From an uncultured Collinsella sp. (lineage in GTDB: Bacteria > Actinomycetota > Coriobacteriia > Coriobacteriales > Coriobacteriaceae), in NCBI GenBank assembly GCA_900550595.1, contig URTB01000081.1:1-6368 (forward strand): a stretch of DNA of 6,368 nt, written 5' to 3'. The notes under the pieces were generated by a model. It was not told the DNA's origin. It did not search any database and saw nothing but the letters and a program-made list of their open reading frames with translations. Shown in pieces: positions 1-5,522 of this stretch; the stretch's first letter is position 1; every line of letters begins with the position of its first letter. The position numbers and the translations under genes are program-made.

Positions 1-688
1 AGGCGGCGTTGTGCGCCATGTACGGGTACTTCTTCATAAGCTTGAGCAGCTGCTTTTGCAGCTCTTTGTTCTCGCGGAAGGGCGTTTTGCCGTCGATGTC
101 GTCCCAGGTGATGTGGTGGATATTCGAAAGCGGCACATCCTCGCCGCGGTAGATATCGGGCAGACCGCAGTAGTGTGCCTCGGCGTCGTGCGGGACGGCG
201 TCGCTGGTGAGCTCCATGATCTCCCAGCCCACGTTGATGATGTAGCCGCGCTCGGGTGCGCGGCCGGTGGTCTCGATGTCGATGCCGAGCACCGTGGCCT
301 GAATGGGCTTGCGAGCGTAGGCCACGCCGAGTGCGTCGCGGTCGCCGCGGATCTCGCGCATGACGGACGCGGCGGTGCGCTTTTGCATCTTGCCGATGGC
401 GGCGCAGGTGTCGGCGTCGGACAGGCCGCGCGAAAGCGTTGCGGGCGTCACGTTGCGCAGGCGCGCTTCGCCAATCTGGTCGCACAGGTCGCGGTTGCGG
501 TCGGCCAGGTCGCGCACGGTGGCAAAGTCGAAGCCGGGGTCGTCCTCGGCGGTAAAGTACTCGGTCTCGAGCACCTTGAGGGCCTCTTCGCCTTTCTGAC
601 GCTCGGATTCCATGGCACCGTGATCGCCATAGATAAACATGGGGATAAACGGTTGGCGCTCGTATTCGAGTGCTTGCGAAACGTTCAT
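1..688 (-). CDS. DnaQ/DEDD-type 3'-5' exonuclease, partial (N-terminal 229 residues)
   Basis: The reading frame is open from an ATG at 688-686 down to the window edge, giving 229 residues with no stop. An AAGGAG ribosome binding site at 701-696 lies 7 bases before the ATG, which fixes the start. Residues 133-150 (VLGIDIETTG) match the Exo I motif of the DnaQ-like DEDD exonucleases: D137 and E139 would bind one of the two catalytic metals. The sequence ends with MAHNAA at residues 224-229, which is the beginning of the Exo II motif; its aspartate and the whole Exo III region lie outside the window. Between them is HHITWDDIDG (191-200), typical of the loop before Exo II in this family. The first 130 residues are charged, look alpha-helical, and match no domain I recognise, so the protein is not a bare exonuclease domain. 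Its substrate (DNA proofreading, repair or RNA) cannot be told. The gene is divergent from the metal exporter and shares its upstream region. Confidence 0.85.
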   Translation of the reverse strand, partial: MNVSQALEYERQPFIPMFIYGDHGAMESERQKGEEALKVLETEYFTAEDDPGFDFATVRDLADRNRDLCDQIGEARLRNVTPATLSRGLSDADTCAAIGKMQKRTAASVMREIRGDRDALGVAYARKPIQATVLGIDIETTGRAPERGYIINVGWEIMELTSDAVPHDAEAHYCGLPDIYRGEDVPLSNIHHITWDDIDGKTPFRENKELQKQLLKLMKKYPYMAHNAA

Positions 689-750
689 ATAACTGCTCCT
701 TGGACGGGCCGTGTTGTGCGGCTCGGGTTTATCGAGTTATGGCGAGATGA

Positions 751-770
751 TAGTTTACCATGGGCAACTA
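751..770. promoter_or_regulatory. 20-bp near-palindrome, candidate metalloregulator operator
   Basis: TAGTTTACCATGGGCAACTA reads the same on both strands at 16 of 20 positions (TAGTT..CCATGG..AACTA, with mismatches only at positions 6, 7, 14 and 15). It sits in the divergent intergenic region and ends exactly where the -35-like TTGGCA of the downstream exporter begins. The layout AGTTT-n-CC...GG-n-AACT resembles operators of the DtxR/MntR family as I remember them. A site directly upstream of -35 would suit activation, as MntR does for manganese efflux genes in Bacillus subtilis. The palindrome is seen; the regulator is inferred. It could equally act on the divergent exonuclease gene. Confidence 0.4.
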
Positions 771-798
771 TTGGCATCGCGCCTAGGACAATTACAAT
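771..798 (+). promoter_or_regulatory. putative sigma-70-type promoter of the metal exporter
   Basis: TTGGCA at 771-776 (4 of 6 matches to TTGACA) and TACAAT at 793-798 (5 of 6 matches to TATAAT) are separated by 16 bases. Transcription would start near 805, leaving a leader of about 55 bases before the ATG at 861. That is too short for a yybP-ykoY manganese riboswitch. The -10 hexamer lies inside the first copy of the direct repeat at 783-830. Confidence 0.5.
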
Positions 799-830
799 AC
801 CCTAGTTGACCGCTAGGACTTTTACAATGC
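783..830 (+). repeat. 18-bp direct repeat pair, 30 bp apart, over the exporter promoter
   Basis: CTAGGACAATTACAATAC (783-800) and CTAGGACTTTTACAATGC (813-830) match at 15 of 18 positions. Their starts are exactly 30 bp apart, close to three helical turns, so both copies face the same side of the DNA. The first copy contains the -10 hexamer; the second has the same TACAAT but no credible -35 at the right distance. A CCTAG at 801-805 also forms an inverted pair with CTAGG at 783-787. The pair could be a tandem operator or the remnant of a duplicated promoter. Confidence 0.45.
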
Positions 831-860
831 TGCCGAAAGACACGAAAGGTTCCATCCGTC

Positions 861-1955
861 ATGGATTTGCTGATTGATATTCTGCTCGACGCCGGCAAGG
901 ACACGCTCTCGCTGGTGCCGTTCTTGTTGGTGACATATCTGGTCCTCGAGACGCTCGAGCATGTGGCAGGCGATCGCGTCAACGGTACCATCAAGTGTGC
1001 CGGCGCCGCTGGCCCCGTGGTTGGCTCGTTGCTGGGCATGGTGCCGCAGTGCGGCTTTTCGGCCATGGCGGCAACGCTATACGCCGGTCGCGTCGTGACG
1101 CTGGGCACCCTGGTGGCGGTGTTTCTCTCGACCTCCGACGAGATGCTGCCGCTGCTACTTGCCGAGCAGGTTCCCGTGCAGACTATGGCGATGCTTTTGG
1201 CTTCGAAAGCGCTGATCGCGCTGGTCACGGGCTTTATCGTGGATGCTGCCATTCGTGGCCTGCGTCGCAACGCCCGCGCGCATGCGGCGATTCGTCGTAC
1301 CGTGTTGGGGACCACTGTCAATCCGGCGCACGTTAACTGCGCGCATGACGACCACAGCGGCGGTGACATCATCGACGAGGTGGCCGAGGCGGGCGTGAGC
1401 GCCGACCACATCCATGAGCTGTGCGAGCGCGACCATTGCGGTTGTGATGAAGACGAGGACGAGCACGAACATGGACATGGACATGACCACGATCACGGTC
1501 ATGAGGGCGAGCATGAACACCATCACGGCCACGGTCATTCCCACTCCCATGAAGGTACGCCCGTCCTGTCGATTATCCGCAGCGCCATCTCGCATACCGT
1601 GCAGGTATCGGTATTCATTTTCCTGGTGACACTGATTCTGGTCGCCGTGCTCGAGACCTTTGGTGAGTCCGCAATCGAGCAGTTCCTGCGCGGCAACGAG
1701 ACGCTCGCCGTCCTGGGTTCGGCGCTTGTCGGCCTGATCCCCAACTGCTCGGCGAGCGTGGTCATTACGCAGCTGTATCTGGAAGGCGCGCTGCAACTGG
1801 CGCCGATGCTTGCCGGCACGCTCATTTCCGCCGGCGTGGGCTACCTGGTGCTGTTCCGCACCAACCGCAGCGCCCGCGAAAACGCCGTGTTCCTGGTCAT
1901 GATGTACGTCATCGGCGCTGGCTGGGGCCTCGTCCTATCTGCCTTTGGCCTCTAA
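861..1955 (+). CDS. putative heavy-metal/manganese exporter with His-rich loop (ArsP_2, PF11449-like)
   Basis: This 364-residue membrane protein has two homologous halves. The first holds GMVPQCGFS (59-67) followed by a hydrophobic stretch ending in STSDE (90-94); the second holds GLIPNCSAS (291-299) followed by another long hydrophobic stretch to about 332. The paired PxC motifs in membrane segments are typical of the putative 10-TM heavy-metal exporter family, which is also annotated as arsenic efflux or putative manganese transporter. Membrane segments are visible at about 16-36, 48-75, 80-102, 108-130, 245-266, 282-303, 311-333 and 341-362. Between the halves, residues 157-231 form an acidic and His-rich hydrophilic loop, with 15 histidines in residues 201-230 plus C160, C188, C193 and C195, well suited to binding divalent metal. 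The ATG is preceded by GAAAGG at 844-849, 11 bases away, a slightly long spacing. The metal is not proved; manganese or another divalent cation fits the loop better than arsenic. Confidence 0.85.
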   Translation: MDLLIDILLDAGKDTLSLVPFLLVTYLVLETLEHVAGDRVNGTIKCAGAAGPVVGSLLGMVPQCGFSAMAATLYAGRVVTLGTLVAVFLSTSDEMLPLLLAEQVPVQTMAMLLASKALIALVTGFIVDAAIRGLRRNARAHAAIRRTVLGTTVNPAHVNCAHDDHSGGDIIDEVAEAGVSADHIHELCERDHCGCDEDEDEHEHGHGHDHDHGHEGEHEHHHGHGHSHSHEGTPVLSIIRSAISHTVQVSVFIFLVTLILVAVLETFGESAIEQFLRGNETLAVLGSALVGLIPNCSASVVITQLYLEGALQLAPMLAGTLISAGVGYLVLFRTNRSARENAVFLVMMYVIGAGWGLVLSAFGL

Positions 1956-1966
1956 GTAGTCCTAAC

Positions 1967-2041
1967 AAAACGGGCTTCAAAATAGCCATGCACGGCGCCT
2001 GCACAATGCGGCGACGCATGGCATTTTGAAGCCCGTTTTTT
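1967..2041 (+). terminator. long-stem intrinsic terminator after the metal exporter
   Basis: The arms 1967-1991 and 2016-2039 pair over 24 bp with a single bulged A at 1984, and a run of six T follows at 2036-2041. The 24-base apex can fold further: CGCC (1996-1999) with GGCG (2010-2013) and GCA (2001-2003) with TGC (2007-2009). The hairpin begins 11 bases after the exporter stop codon. On the opposite strand the stem ends in GTTTTGTT, so it may also stop transcripts arriving from the convergent genes. Confidence 0.9.
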
Positions 2042-2080
2042 GTTGAGCCACGGATCCTGAGCGCTCACACCGTCCAAAAC

Positions 2081-2120
2081 AAAAAGGCAGATTTTTAGGC
2101 ATCTCCCAAAAATCTGCCTT
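2081..2120 (-). terminator. intrinsic terminator of the DUF308-yaiI unit
   Basis: AAGGCAGATTTTT (2084-2096) and its exact complement at 2108-2120 form a 13-bp stem with an 11-base loop. Read on the minus strand the stem runs into a T-rich tail (TTTTTGTTTT, 2085-2076). It starts 2 bases after the TAA stop of the DUF188 gene, so it clearly ends that transcription unit. Confidence 0.88.
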
Positions 2121-2122
2121 GG

Positions 2123-2605
2123 TTAGCGCAGCAGCTCGGTGAGGTTGCGCTTAAAGCGGGCGCGGTCTTCGCTGGTGAAGGCTGCTGGCCCGCGGGTGCG
2201 ACCGCCAGCGCGGCGCACCTTCTTTTCTTCGTGACGAATAAACAGCTGCATGTCGATGGTCGCCTTGTCGTACACGCGCCCGCGCACGCCGATGGCGGAG
2301 GCATCGCGGCCGAGTACCATGCTCGCCAGGCCAATGTCCTGCGTCACGACCACGTCGCCCGCCTGCAGACGTTCGACAATGGCAAAGTCGGCACTATCGG
2401 CGCCCACGCTCACATCGAGCGTGGTGACCCAAAAGCCGCGTCGCGCGTGCTCGGCATCGCGCGGGTCGTCGCGGCGAATGTGCCGCTCCAGGTTCTGCGT
2501 GCTGTTGCCGGCGATAACCACGGCAACGCCCGCCCGCCGCGCGCAGTCGATCGACTCGCGCGTAATCGGGCAGGCGTCGGCATCAATAAACAGCGTTCGC
2601 GGCAT
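2123..2605 (-). CDS. yaiI: YaiI/YqxD family protein (DUF188, PF02639)
   Basis: The 160-residue product has the usual length of this family and its full set of conserved blocks: DADACP at residues 8-13, a VGADSADFAI block at 67-76, VVVTQDIGLA at 85-94, RGRVYD at 108-113, GGRTRGP at 134-140 and a C-terminal DRARFKRNLTELL. The fold is thought to be PIN-like, with the aspartates of the first and third blocks (D8, D10, D90) as likely metal ligands, suggesting a nuclease-like role. No firm biochemical activity is known to me. Its ATG follows directly on the TAG of the upstream membrane protein gene without a spare base and has no clear ribosome binding site, so it is probably translated by coupling. 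A dedicated terminator follows the stop codon. Confidence 0.92.
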   Translation of the reverse strand: MPRTLFIDADACPITRESIDCARRAGVAVVIAGNSTQNLERHIRRDDPRDAEHARRGFWVTTLDVSVGADSADFAIVERLQAGDVVVTQDIGLASMVLGRDASAIGVRGRVYDKATIDMQLFIRHEEKKVRRAGGRTRGPAAFTSEDRARFKRNLTELLR

Positions 2606-3208
2606 CTAGTGCACCAGCTTGCCAAAGCGGATAGCACGAATAATGAGCGTCACGCCAAACACCAGGAGCGCGGCGCCGCTAAAGATGACGAGCATCTTTG
2701 CCGACCACAGCGGATAGATAAACACGAACATGCCGGCGATGATGGAGAGCGCGCCGCTCAGGATGGCGAGGGCGCGGTTAGACGAAAGCTCGGACTCCAG
2801 AATGGACATGACACCTTCGACGATCCAGCCGAAACCCGCCACGACCACCACGAGCGTGGTGAGCGTCGCGGTCGAGAAGGCCTGATTGCGCAGAATTATG
2901 ACGCCGCCCAGAATGATGAGCAGGTTGGAGATGATGCTCGTCACACGCCAGCCGGCGGGTAGTAGCGGCTCAAAAATGGCGGTGAACAGCCTAATGGCTG
3001 CCGTGATTATAAAGTAGAAGCCCAGGACGGTCGTCAGGAAGACGAGGGACTTGGCGGGTGCAAACAGCAGCGCGATGCCAGCAAGCAGTGCGATGACACC
3101 CGTGATGGCGTAGATCCAGCGCACGGCCTTGATTGCCTTGCCTGCCATGCTTTTCTCGTCAAATCCAAACAGGTTCGACTGCTGGTCATCGTTCTTAAAG
3201 ATGCCCAT
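2606..3208 (-). CDS. HdeD/DUF308-like six-TM membrane protein
   Basis: This 200-residue protein has a polar N-terminal tail of about 28 residues, then six hydrophobic segments at roughly 31-50, 54-78, 90-107, 115-137, 147-165 and 171-191, arranged as three similar hairpins, and a short basic C-terminal tail. Paired helices with the pattern LxGxxLLFxP followed by GxYFIITAxIRL, repeated as IxAGMFVFIYP and FSGAALLVFGVTLIIRA, are characteristic of the DUF308/HdeD family. Escherichia coli HdeD is linked to acid resistance; many Gram-positive homologues have no known role, and no specific function can be given here. The ATG at 3208-3206 has a strong AAAGGAG at 3220-3214, 5 bases away. The gene leads a two-gene unit with the DUF188 gene, whose ATG starts at the very next base. 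Confidence 0.85.
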   Translation of the reverse strand: MGIFKNDDQQSNLFGFDEKSMAGKAIKAVRWIYAITGVIALLAGIALLFAPAKSLVFLTTVLGFYFIITAAIRLFTAIFEPLLPAGWRVTSIISNLLIILGGVIILRNQAFSTATLTTLVVVVAGFGWIVEGVMSILESELSSNRALAILSGALSIIAGMFVFIYPLWSAKMLVIFSGAALLVFGVTLIIRAIRFGKLVH

Positions 3209-3367
3209 GATGTCTCCTTTCCGTGCGGCGTAAGACTTAATCGTTACAACCAGTATCGCCTAAAGGCGCCGGCGTATGGGTCGGGGAGGACGAAGTGTAA
3301 CCCAAAGGCCCCGATTTGTTTCCGTTGTTCCCCACGTCGCGATTTTCTATTCAACAGGTGTAGAACA

Positions 3368-3396
3368 TTGCAGCTCTGTTCGTTATTGCCTACGTT
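3368..3396 (+). promoter_or_regulatory. putative promoter of the nitroreductase gene
   Basis: TTGCAG at 3368-3373 and TACGTT at 3391-3396 are 17 bases apart. The -35 is reasonable (4 of 6 matches) but the -10 is weak (3 of 6). An alternative -10, TAGATT at 3403-3408, lies inside the adjacent iron-box-like palindrome but lacks a good -35. Either choice places the palindrome over the core promoter or start site. The rest of 3209-3443 is AT-rich compared with its surroundings and contains no credible gene; I see no convincing promoter there for the leftward DUF308 gene. Confidence 0.35.
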
Positions 3397-3415
3397 TTAG
3401 GTTAGATTTTCCTAA
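3397..3415. promoter_or_regulatory. DtxR/IdeR-like iron box upstream of the nitroreductase
   Basis: TTAGGTTAGATTTTCCTAA has the 19-bp length and the outer half-sites TTAGG...CCTAA of the classical DtxR/IdeR operator (TTAGGTTAGGCTAACCTAA as I recall it) and matches it at 15 of 19 positions, with differences only in the central and right inner part. It lies 28 bases before the chosen ATG and overlaps or directly follows the promoter, a typical repressor position. This suggests the gene is repressed when iron (or manganese) is plentiful. The match is seen; the binding is inferred. Confidence 0.5.
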
Positions 3416-3443
3416 GGACAATTGGCTTGTATTGGGGGTCCCT

Positions 3444-4115
3444 ATGAACGAAGCAGTTCCCGAGGCACCGTCGAGTGTCGAATCGATGGCAAAGCAAGGT
3501 TGCGAAAAGCTCGGTCTGGAATCGTTTGACGCGCTGGTCCGTCGTGCCCGCACATGCCGTCGATTTGACGAGTCCATGCGCGTACCGCGCGAGTTTTTGC
3601 TTGAGCTGGCAGAGCTGGCGCACCTGGCTCCCTGCGGCGCTAATGCTCAGCGTCTGCGTTTTCATGTGGTGAGCGACGCCGAGGAGTGTTCGAGCTTATT
3701 TGAAAAGCTCACATGGGCTGGTGCGCTCAAGGATTGGTCGGGTCCTGTCGAGGGCGAGCGCCCGACCGGCTATATCGCGATCCTTGCAGAGCGTCCCGCT
3801 CCGGGCAAGCCTGCCGCGCCAATCACCGAGGCAGACGCTGGTATCGCCGCGCAGACGATGATGCTCGCCGCCCGCAGCGCTACGCCCGAGGTGGCGGCGT
3901 GCATGTTCAAGGCTTTTCCGCCTCGTGCGATTGATGTCATGGGACTTGACGGCGACAAGTACGAGGTCAAGCTGATCATGGTCTTTGGCGTTCCCGCCGA
4001 GACACAGGTGATCGATGCAATTGATTCCAACCCCGACGGCTCTATTAATTACTGGCGTGACGAGGCGCAGGTACACCACGTACCCAAGCGTCCACTCGCC
4101 GACGTACTGGTGTAG
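3444..4115 (+). CDS. nitroreductase-family FMN oxidoreductase
   Basis: From the ATG at 3444 the protein has 223 residues, a normal length for the nitroreductase family (PF00881). The core begins near residue 28. RARTCRRFDE (34-43) matches the N-terminal RRSxRxF motif whose arginines hold the FMN phosphate. LAPCGANAQRLRFHVV (61-76) matches the APSxxNxQPWxF motif, and ITEADAGIAAQTMMLAA (127-143) is the helix that usually follows. The C-terminal FGVPAE and HHVPKRPLADVLV are also typical (GxPxE and the PKRxLxEV ending). The frame stays open upstream to 3276, but those 56 codons cross the promoter and palindrome and look non-coding. GGGGG at 3434-3438 lies 5 bases before the ATG and may serve as ribosome binding site. 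An ATG at 3486 is a weaker alternative. The substrate is unknown; FMN use is inferred from family. No intrinsic terminator with a T-run follows. Confidence 0.85.
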   Translation: MNEAVPEAPSSVESMAKQGCEKLGLESFDALVRRARTCRRFDESMRVPREFLLELAELAHLAPCGANAQRLRFHVVSDAEECSSLFEKLTWAGALKDWSGPVEGERPTGYIAILAERPAPGKPAAPITEADAGIAAQTMMLAARSATPEVAACMFKAFPPRAIDVMGLDGDKYEVKLIMVFGVPAETQVIDAIDSNPDGSINYWRDEAQVHHVPKRPLADVLV

Positions 4116-4147
4116 TTGAGCGTCGCCGCGGCGTGATCCGGCGGTAA

Positions 4148-4182
4148 ACCACCACAAAGGTGACCGTCCCCTTTGTGGTGGT
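4148..4182. repeat. perfect 13-bp inverted repeat, REP-like hairpin
   Basis: ACCACCACAAAGG (4148-4160) and CCTTTGTGGTGGT (4170-4182) are exact complements around a 9-base loop, TGACCGTCC. No T-run follows on the plus strand and only TTT on the minus strand, so it is a poor intrinsic terminator. It fills the 82-base gap between the nitroreductase stop and the phosphatase start, ending just before the latter's ribosome binding site. The GGTGACCGTCCCC core resembles short palindromic intergenic repeats (REP-like elements) that I recall from many bacterial genomes; whether it is repeated in this genome cannot be seen from one copy. Confidence 0.6.
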
Positions 4183-4184
4183 AC

Positions 4185-4200
4185 GAGGGGAGGGCATGTG
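4185..4200 (+). promoter_or_regulatory. ribosome binding site deciding a GTG start
   Basis: GAGGGG at 4185-4190 lies 7 bases before the GTG at 4198, with GGAGG at 4189-4193 as an alternative pairing. An ATG at 4196 overlaps the GTG but is in another frame and gives an unrelated peptide. The GTG frame gives MADLYLVRHG, which matches the MNKDLYLVRHG start of the downstream paralogue, so GTG is the real start. Confidence 0.75.
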
Positions 4201-4740
4201 GCCGATCTGTATTTGGTGCGGCATGGGCAGACTGAGCTCAATGTGCAGAACATTTTGCAGGGCTGGCACGATTCGCCGCTTACGGCGCGCGGGTGCGAGC
4301 AGGCACTGGCGACGCGCGCGGCGTTTGAGGCGCGCGGCATCTCCTTTGACCATGCGTATTCGTCTCCGTTGGGTCGGGCACGGTGTACGGCAGAGCTGAT
4401 CGTTGGTGAGGGCCTTCCCATAGAGCTGGTCGACGACCTGCGCGAGTGGCACTTGGGATCGTTGGAGGGCACATCAAACCGCGAGATGCCGGCGCAACCC
4501 TGGGGCGATTATCCGGTCGTCTTTGGTGGCGAGTCGGAAAGTGAGCTTCGCGCACGTATGGTCGCGGCGCTGTCTCGTATTATGGCCCGGCCTCGGCACG
4601 ACTGCGTGCTGGCCGTTTCCCACGGCTCAGCCTGCCAGGAGTTTCTTGAGTATGTGGCCGGCGGGGGAGAACAGCTCGACAACGGCGCCGTGCTTCATTT
4701 TGGCTATTGTGATGGGGCGTTTTCGCTCCTTGATTGGTAA
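4198..4740 (+). CDS. histidine phosphatase family protein (phosphoglycerate mutase-like), first of a tandem pair
   Basis: The 180-residue protein belongs to branch 1 of the histidine phosphatase superfamily. LVRHGQT (6-12) carries the catalytic histidine H9 that is phosphorylated during catalysis. SSPLGRARCTAE (55-66) supplies the second phosphate-binding arginine, R60. LREWHLGSLEG (81-91) carries the usual acid residue E83, and AVSHGS (139-144) the second histidine, H142. All key residues are present, so the enzyme should be active as a cytoplasmic phosphatase or mutase on a small phosphorylated substrate. The substrate cannot be read from the sequence, and at this length a monomeric broad-specificity phosphatase is more likely than glycolytic GpmA. 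It is followed after 19 bases by a paralogue in the same direction, so the two are very probably co-transcribed. Confidence 0.9.
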   Translation: MADLYLVRHGQTELNVQNILQGWHDSPLTARGCEQALATRAAFEARGISFDHAYSSPLGRARCTAELIVGEGLPIELVDDLREWHLGSLEGTSNREMPAQPWGDYPVVFGGESESELRARMVAALSRIMARPRHDCVLAVSHGSACQEFLEYVAGGGEQLDNGAVLHFGYCDGAFSLLDW

Positions 4741-4759
4741 CGAGCGAAAGGACCCCCCT

Positions 4760-5395
4760 ATGAATAAGGATCTGTATCTGGTCCGTCATGGACAGACGAT
4801 ATTCAACCTTAAGCGCATTATCCAGGGCTGGAGCGACTCGCCTCTCACGCAGCTGGGATGCGACCAGGCGGCGCGCGCCGGCATGTTCTTGCGTGCGCGC
4901 GGCATTGAGCCCGACCATGCCTACACCTCCACACTTCATCGCACCGAGCAGACTATCGCCAACTTGTGGCCGGGCTTGGCGTATGAGCGTCTGGACGGCC
5001 TGCGCGAGTGGTTCTTTGGCGACTTTGAGGCCGAGCGCGTGATGCTTATGCCCGAACGTCCGTGGCGTGACTTCTACCGCCAATTTGGCGGCGAGGGGCA
5101 GATGCAGGTGCGCGAGCGCATGGTGGCGACGTTGACCGATCTTATGCGACGTCCGGACCACGAGTGCGTGCTCGCGGTGAGCCACGCCTCGTCCATCAAG
5201 GAATTTTTGGACCACGTGAGGGGAGCGGCGGCCGACGAGCGCGAGCGCGTTCCGGGCAACTGCTCGGTGCTGCATTTTGCGTTTGACGATGCGACGGATA
5301 CGTTTGAACTGGTCGAAGTCTTTACGCAAGAAGATTATGCGCGCGAGCTGGGTCTTGAGCCGCTCGTGGCGGCAGCGGGTCCGCAGCGCGGGTAG
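4760..5395 (+). CDS. histidine phosphatase family protein, second of a tandem pair
   Basis: This is a 211-residue paralogue of the gene before it; by eye about 75 of 150 aligned residues are identical over their shared core. Catalytic residues are present: LVRHGQT (7-13, H10), TSTLHRTEQT (56-65, R61), LREWFFGDFE (81-90, E83) and AVSHAS (139-144, H142). It differs in having SHA where the first copy has SHG, in losing one residue before LREW, and in a longer C-terminus (about residues 155-211) that ends in an Ala/Gly-rich tail. The ATG at 4760 has AAAGGA at 4747-4752, 7 bases away. The frame is open upstream to 4523, but that part overlaps the first phosphatase in another frame and is not coding. 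The pair probably arose by gene duplication and may have diverged in substrate. Confidence 0.9.
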   Translation: MNKDLYLVRHGQTIFNLKRIIQGWSDSPLTQLGCDQAARAGMFLRARGIEPDHAYTSTLHRTEQTIANLWPGLAYERLDGLREWFFGDFEAERVMLMPERPWRDFYRQFGGEGQMQVRERMVATLTDLMRRPDHECVLAVSHASSIKEFLDHVRGAAADERERVPGNCSVLHFAFDDATDTFELVEVFTQEDYARELGLEPLVAAAGPQRG

Positions 5396-5440
5396 CGCGG
5401 GCGTGGCGATGCGGATTGCCGACATCATTGCTCGATGCGA

Positions 5441-5480
5441 AAGGGGCGGGGATGCATGCGCATGTATCCCCGCCCCTTGT
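5441..5480 (+). terminator. G+C-rich terminator hairpin after the phosphatase pair
   Basis: AAGGGGCGGGGAT (5441-5453) pairs exactly with 5466-5478, and GCAT (5454-5457) pairs with ATGT (5462-5465, including one G-U), giving a 17-bp stem closed by a GCGC tetraloop. The tail TTGTTTGT is a weak T-run. It begins 45 bases after the phosphatase stop and lies between convergent genes. On the minus strand the stem is followed by TTTCG, so it could also help end the leftward DUF1015-like gene, which stops at 5523. Confidence 0.75.
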
Positions 5481-5522
5481 TTGTCGAGCTGCCGAGTCTT
5501 TGTGCCGGGCGTTTAGGCCCTG

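Noticed and set aside
11..805. Long plus-strand open frame opposite the exonuclease gene
   Set aside because: It mirrors the minus-strand exonuclease, which has a ribosome binding site and the DIET motif; the plus frame has no recognisable domain and runs through the intergenic region.
798..860. Possible manganese riboswitch before the exporter
   Set aside because: The leader after the likely transcript start is only about 55 bases, too short for a yybP-ykoY element, and I see no matching fold.
1155..1796. Minus-strand 213-codon open frame within the exporter gene
   Set aside because: It is a shadow of the exporter; its Met/Val-rich stretches are the antisense reading of the His-rich repeats (CAT/CAC read as ATG/GTG).
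2231..2962. Plus-strand 243-codon open frame across the DUF188 and DUF308 genes
   Set aside because: It crosses the junction of two well-supported minus-strand genes and has no domain or ribosome binding site; it is an antisense shadow.
3257..3268. CGCCTAAAGGCG palindrome between the DUF308 and nitroreductase genes
   Set aside because: It is only a 4-5 bp stem without a T-run or a recognised operator pattern; chance is likely at this G+C content.
3276..3443. Extended start for the nitroreductase giving 56 more residues
   Set aside because: The extra region contains the promoter and iron-box-like palindrome and has no protein-like character; family length fits the ATG at 3444.
4523..4759. 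Extended start for the second phosphatase giving 79 more residues
   Set aside because: It overlaps the first phosphatase in another frame, while AAAGGA and the family's MNKDLYLVRHG start support 4760.
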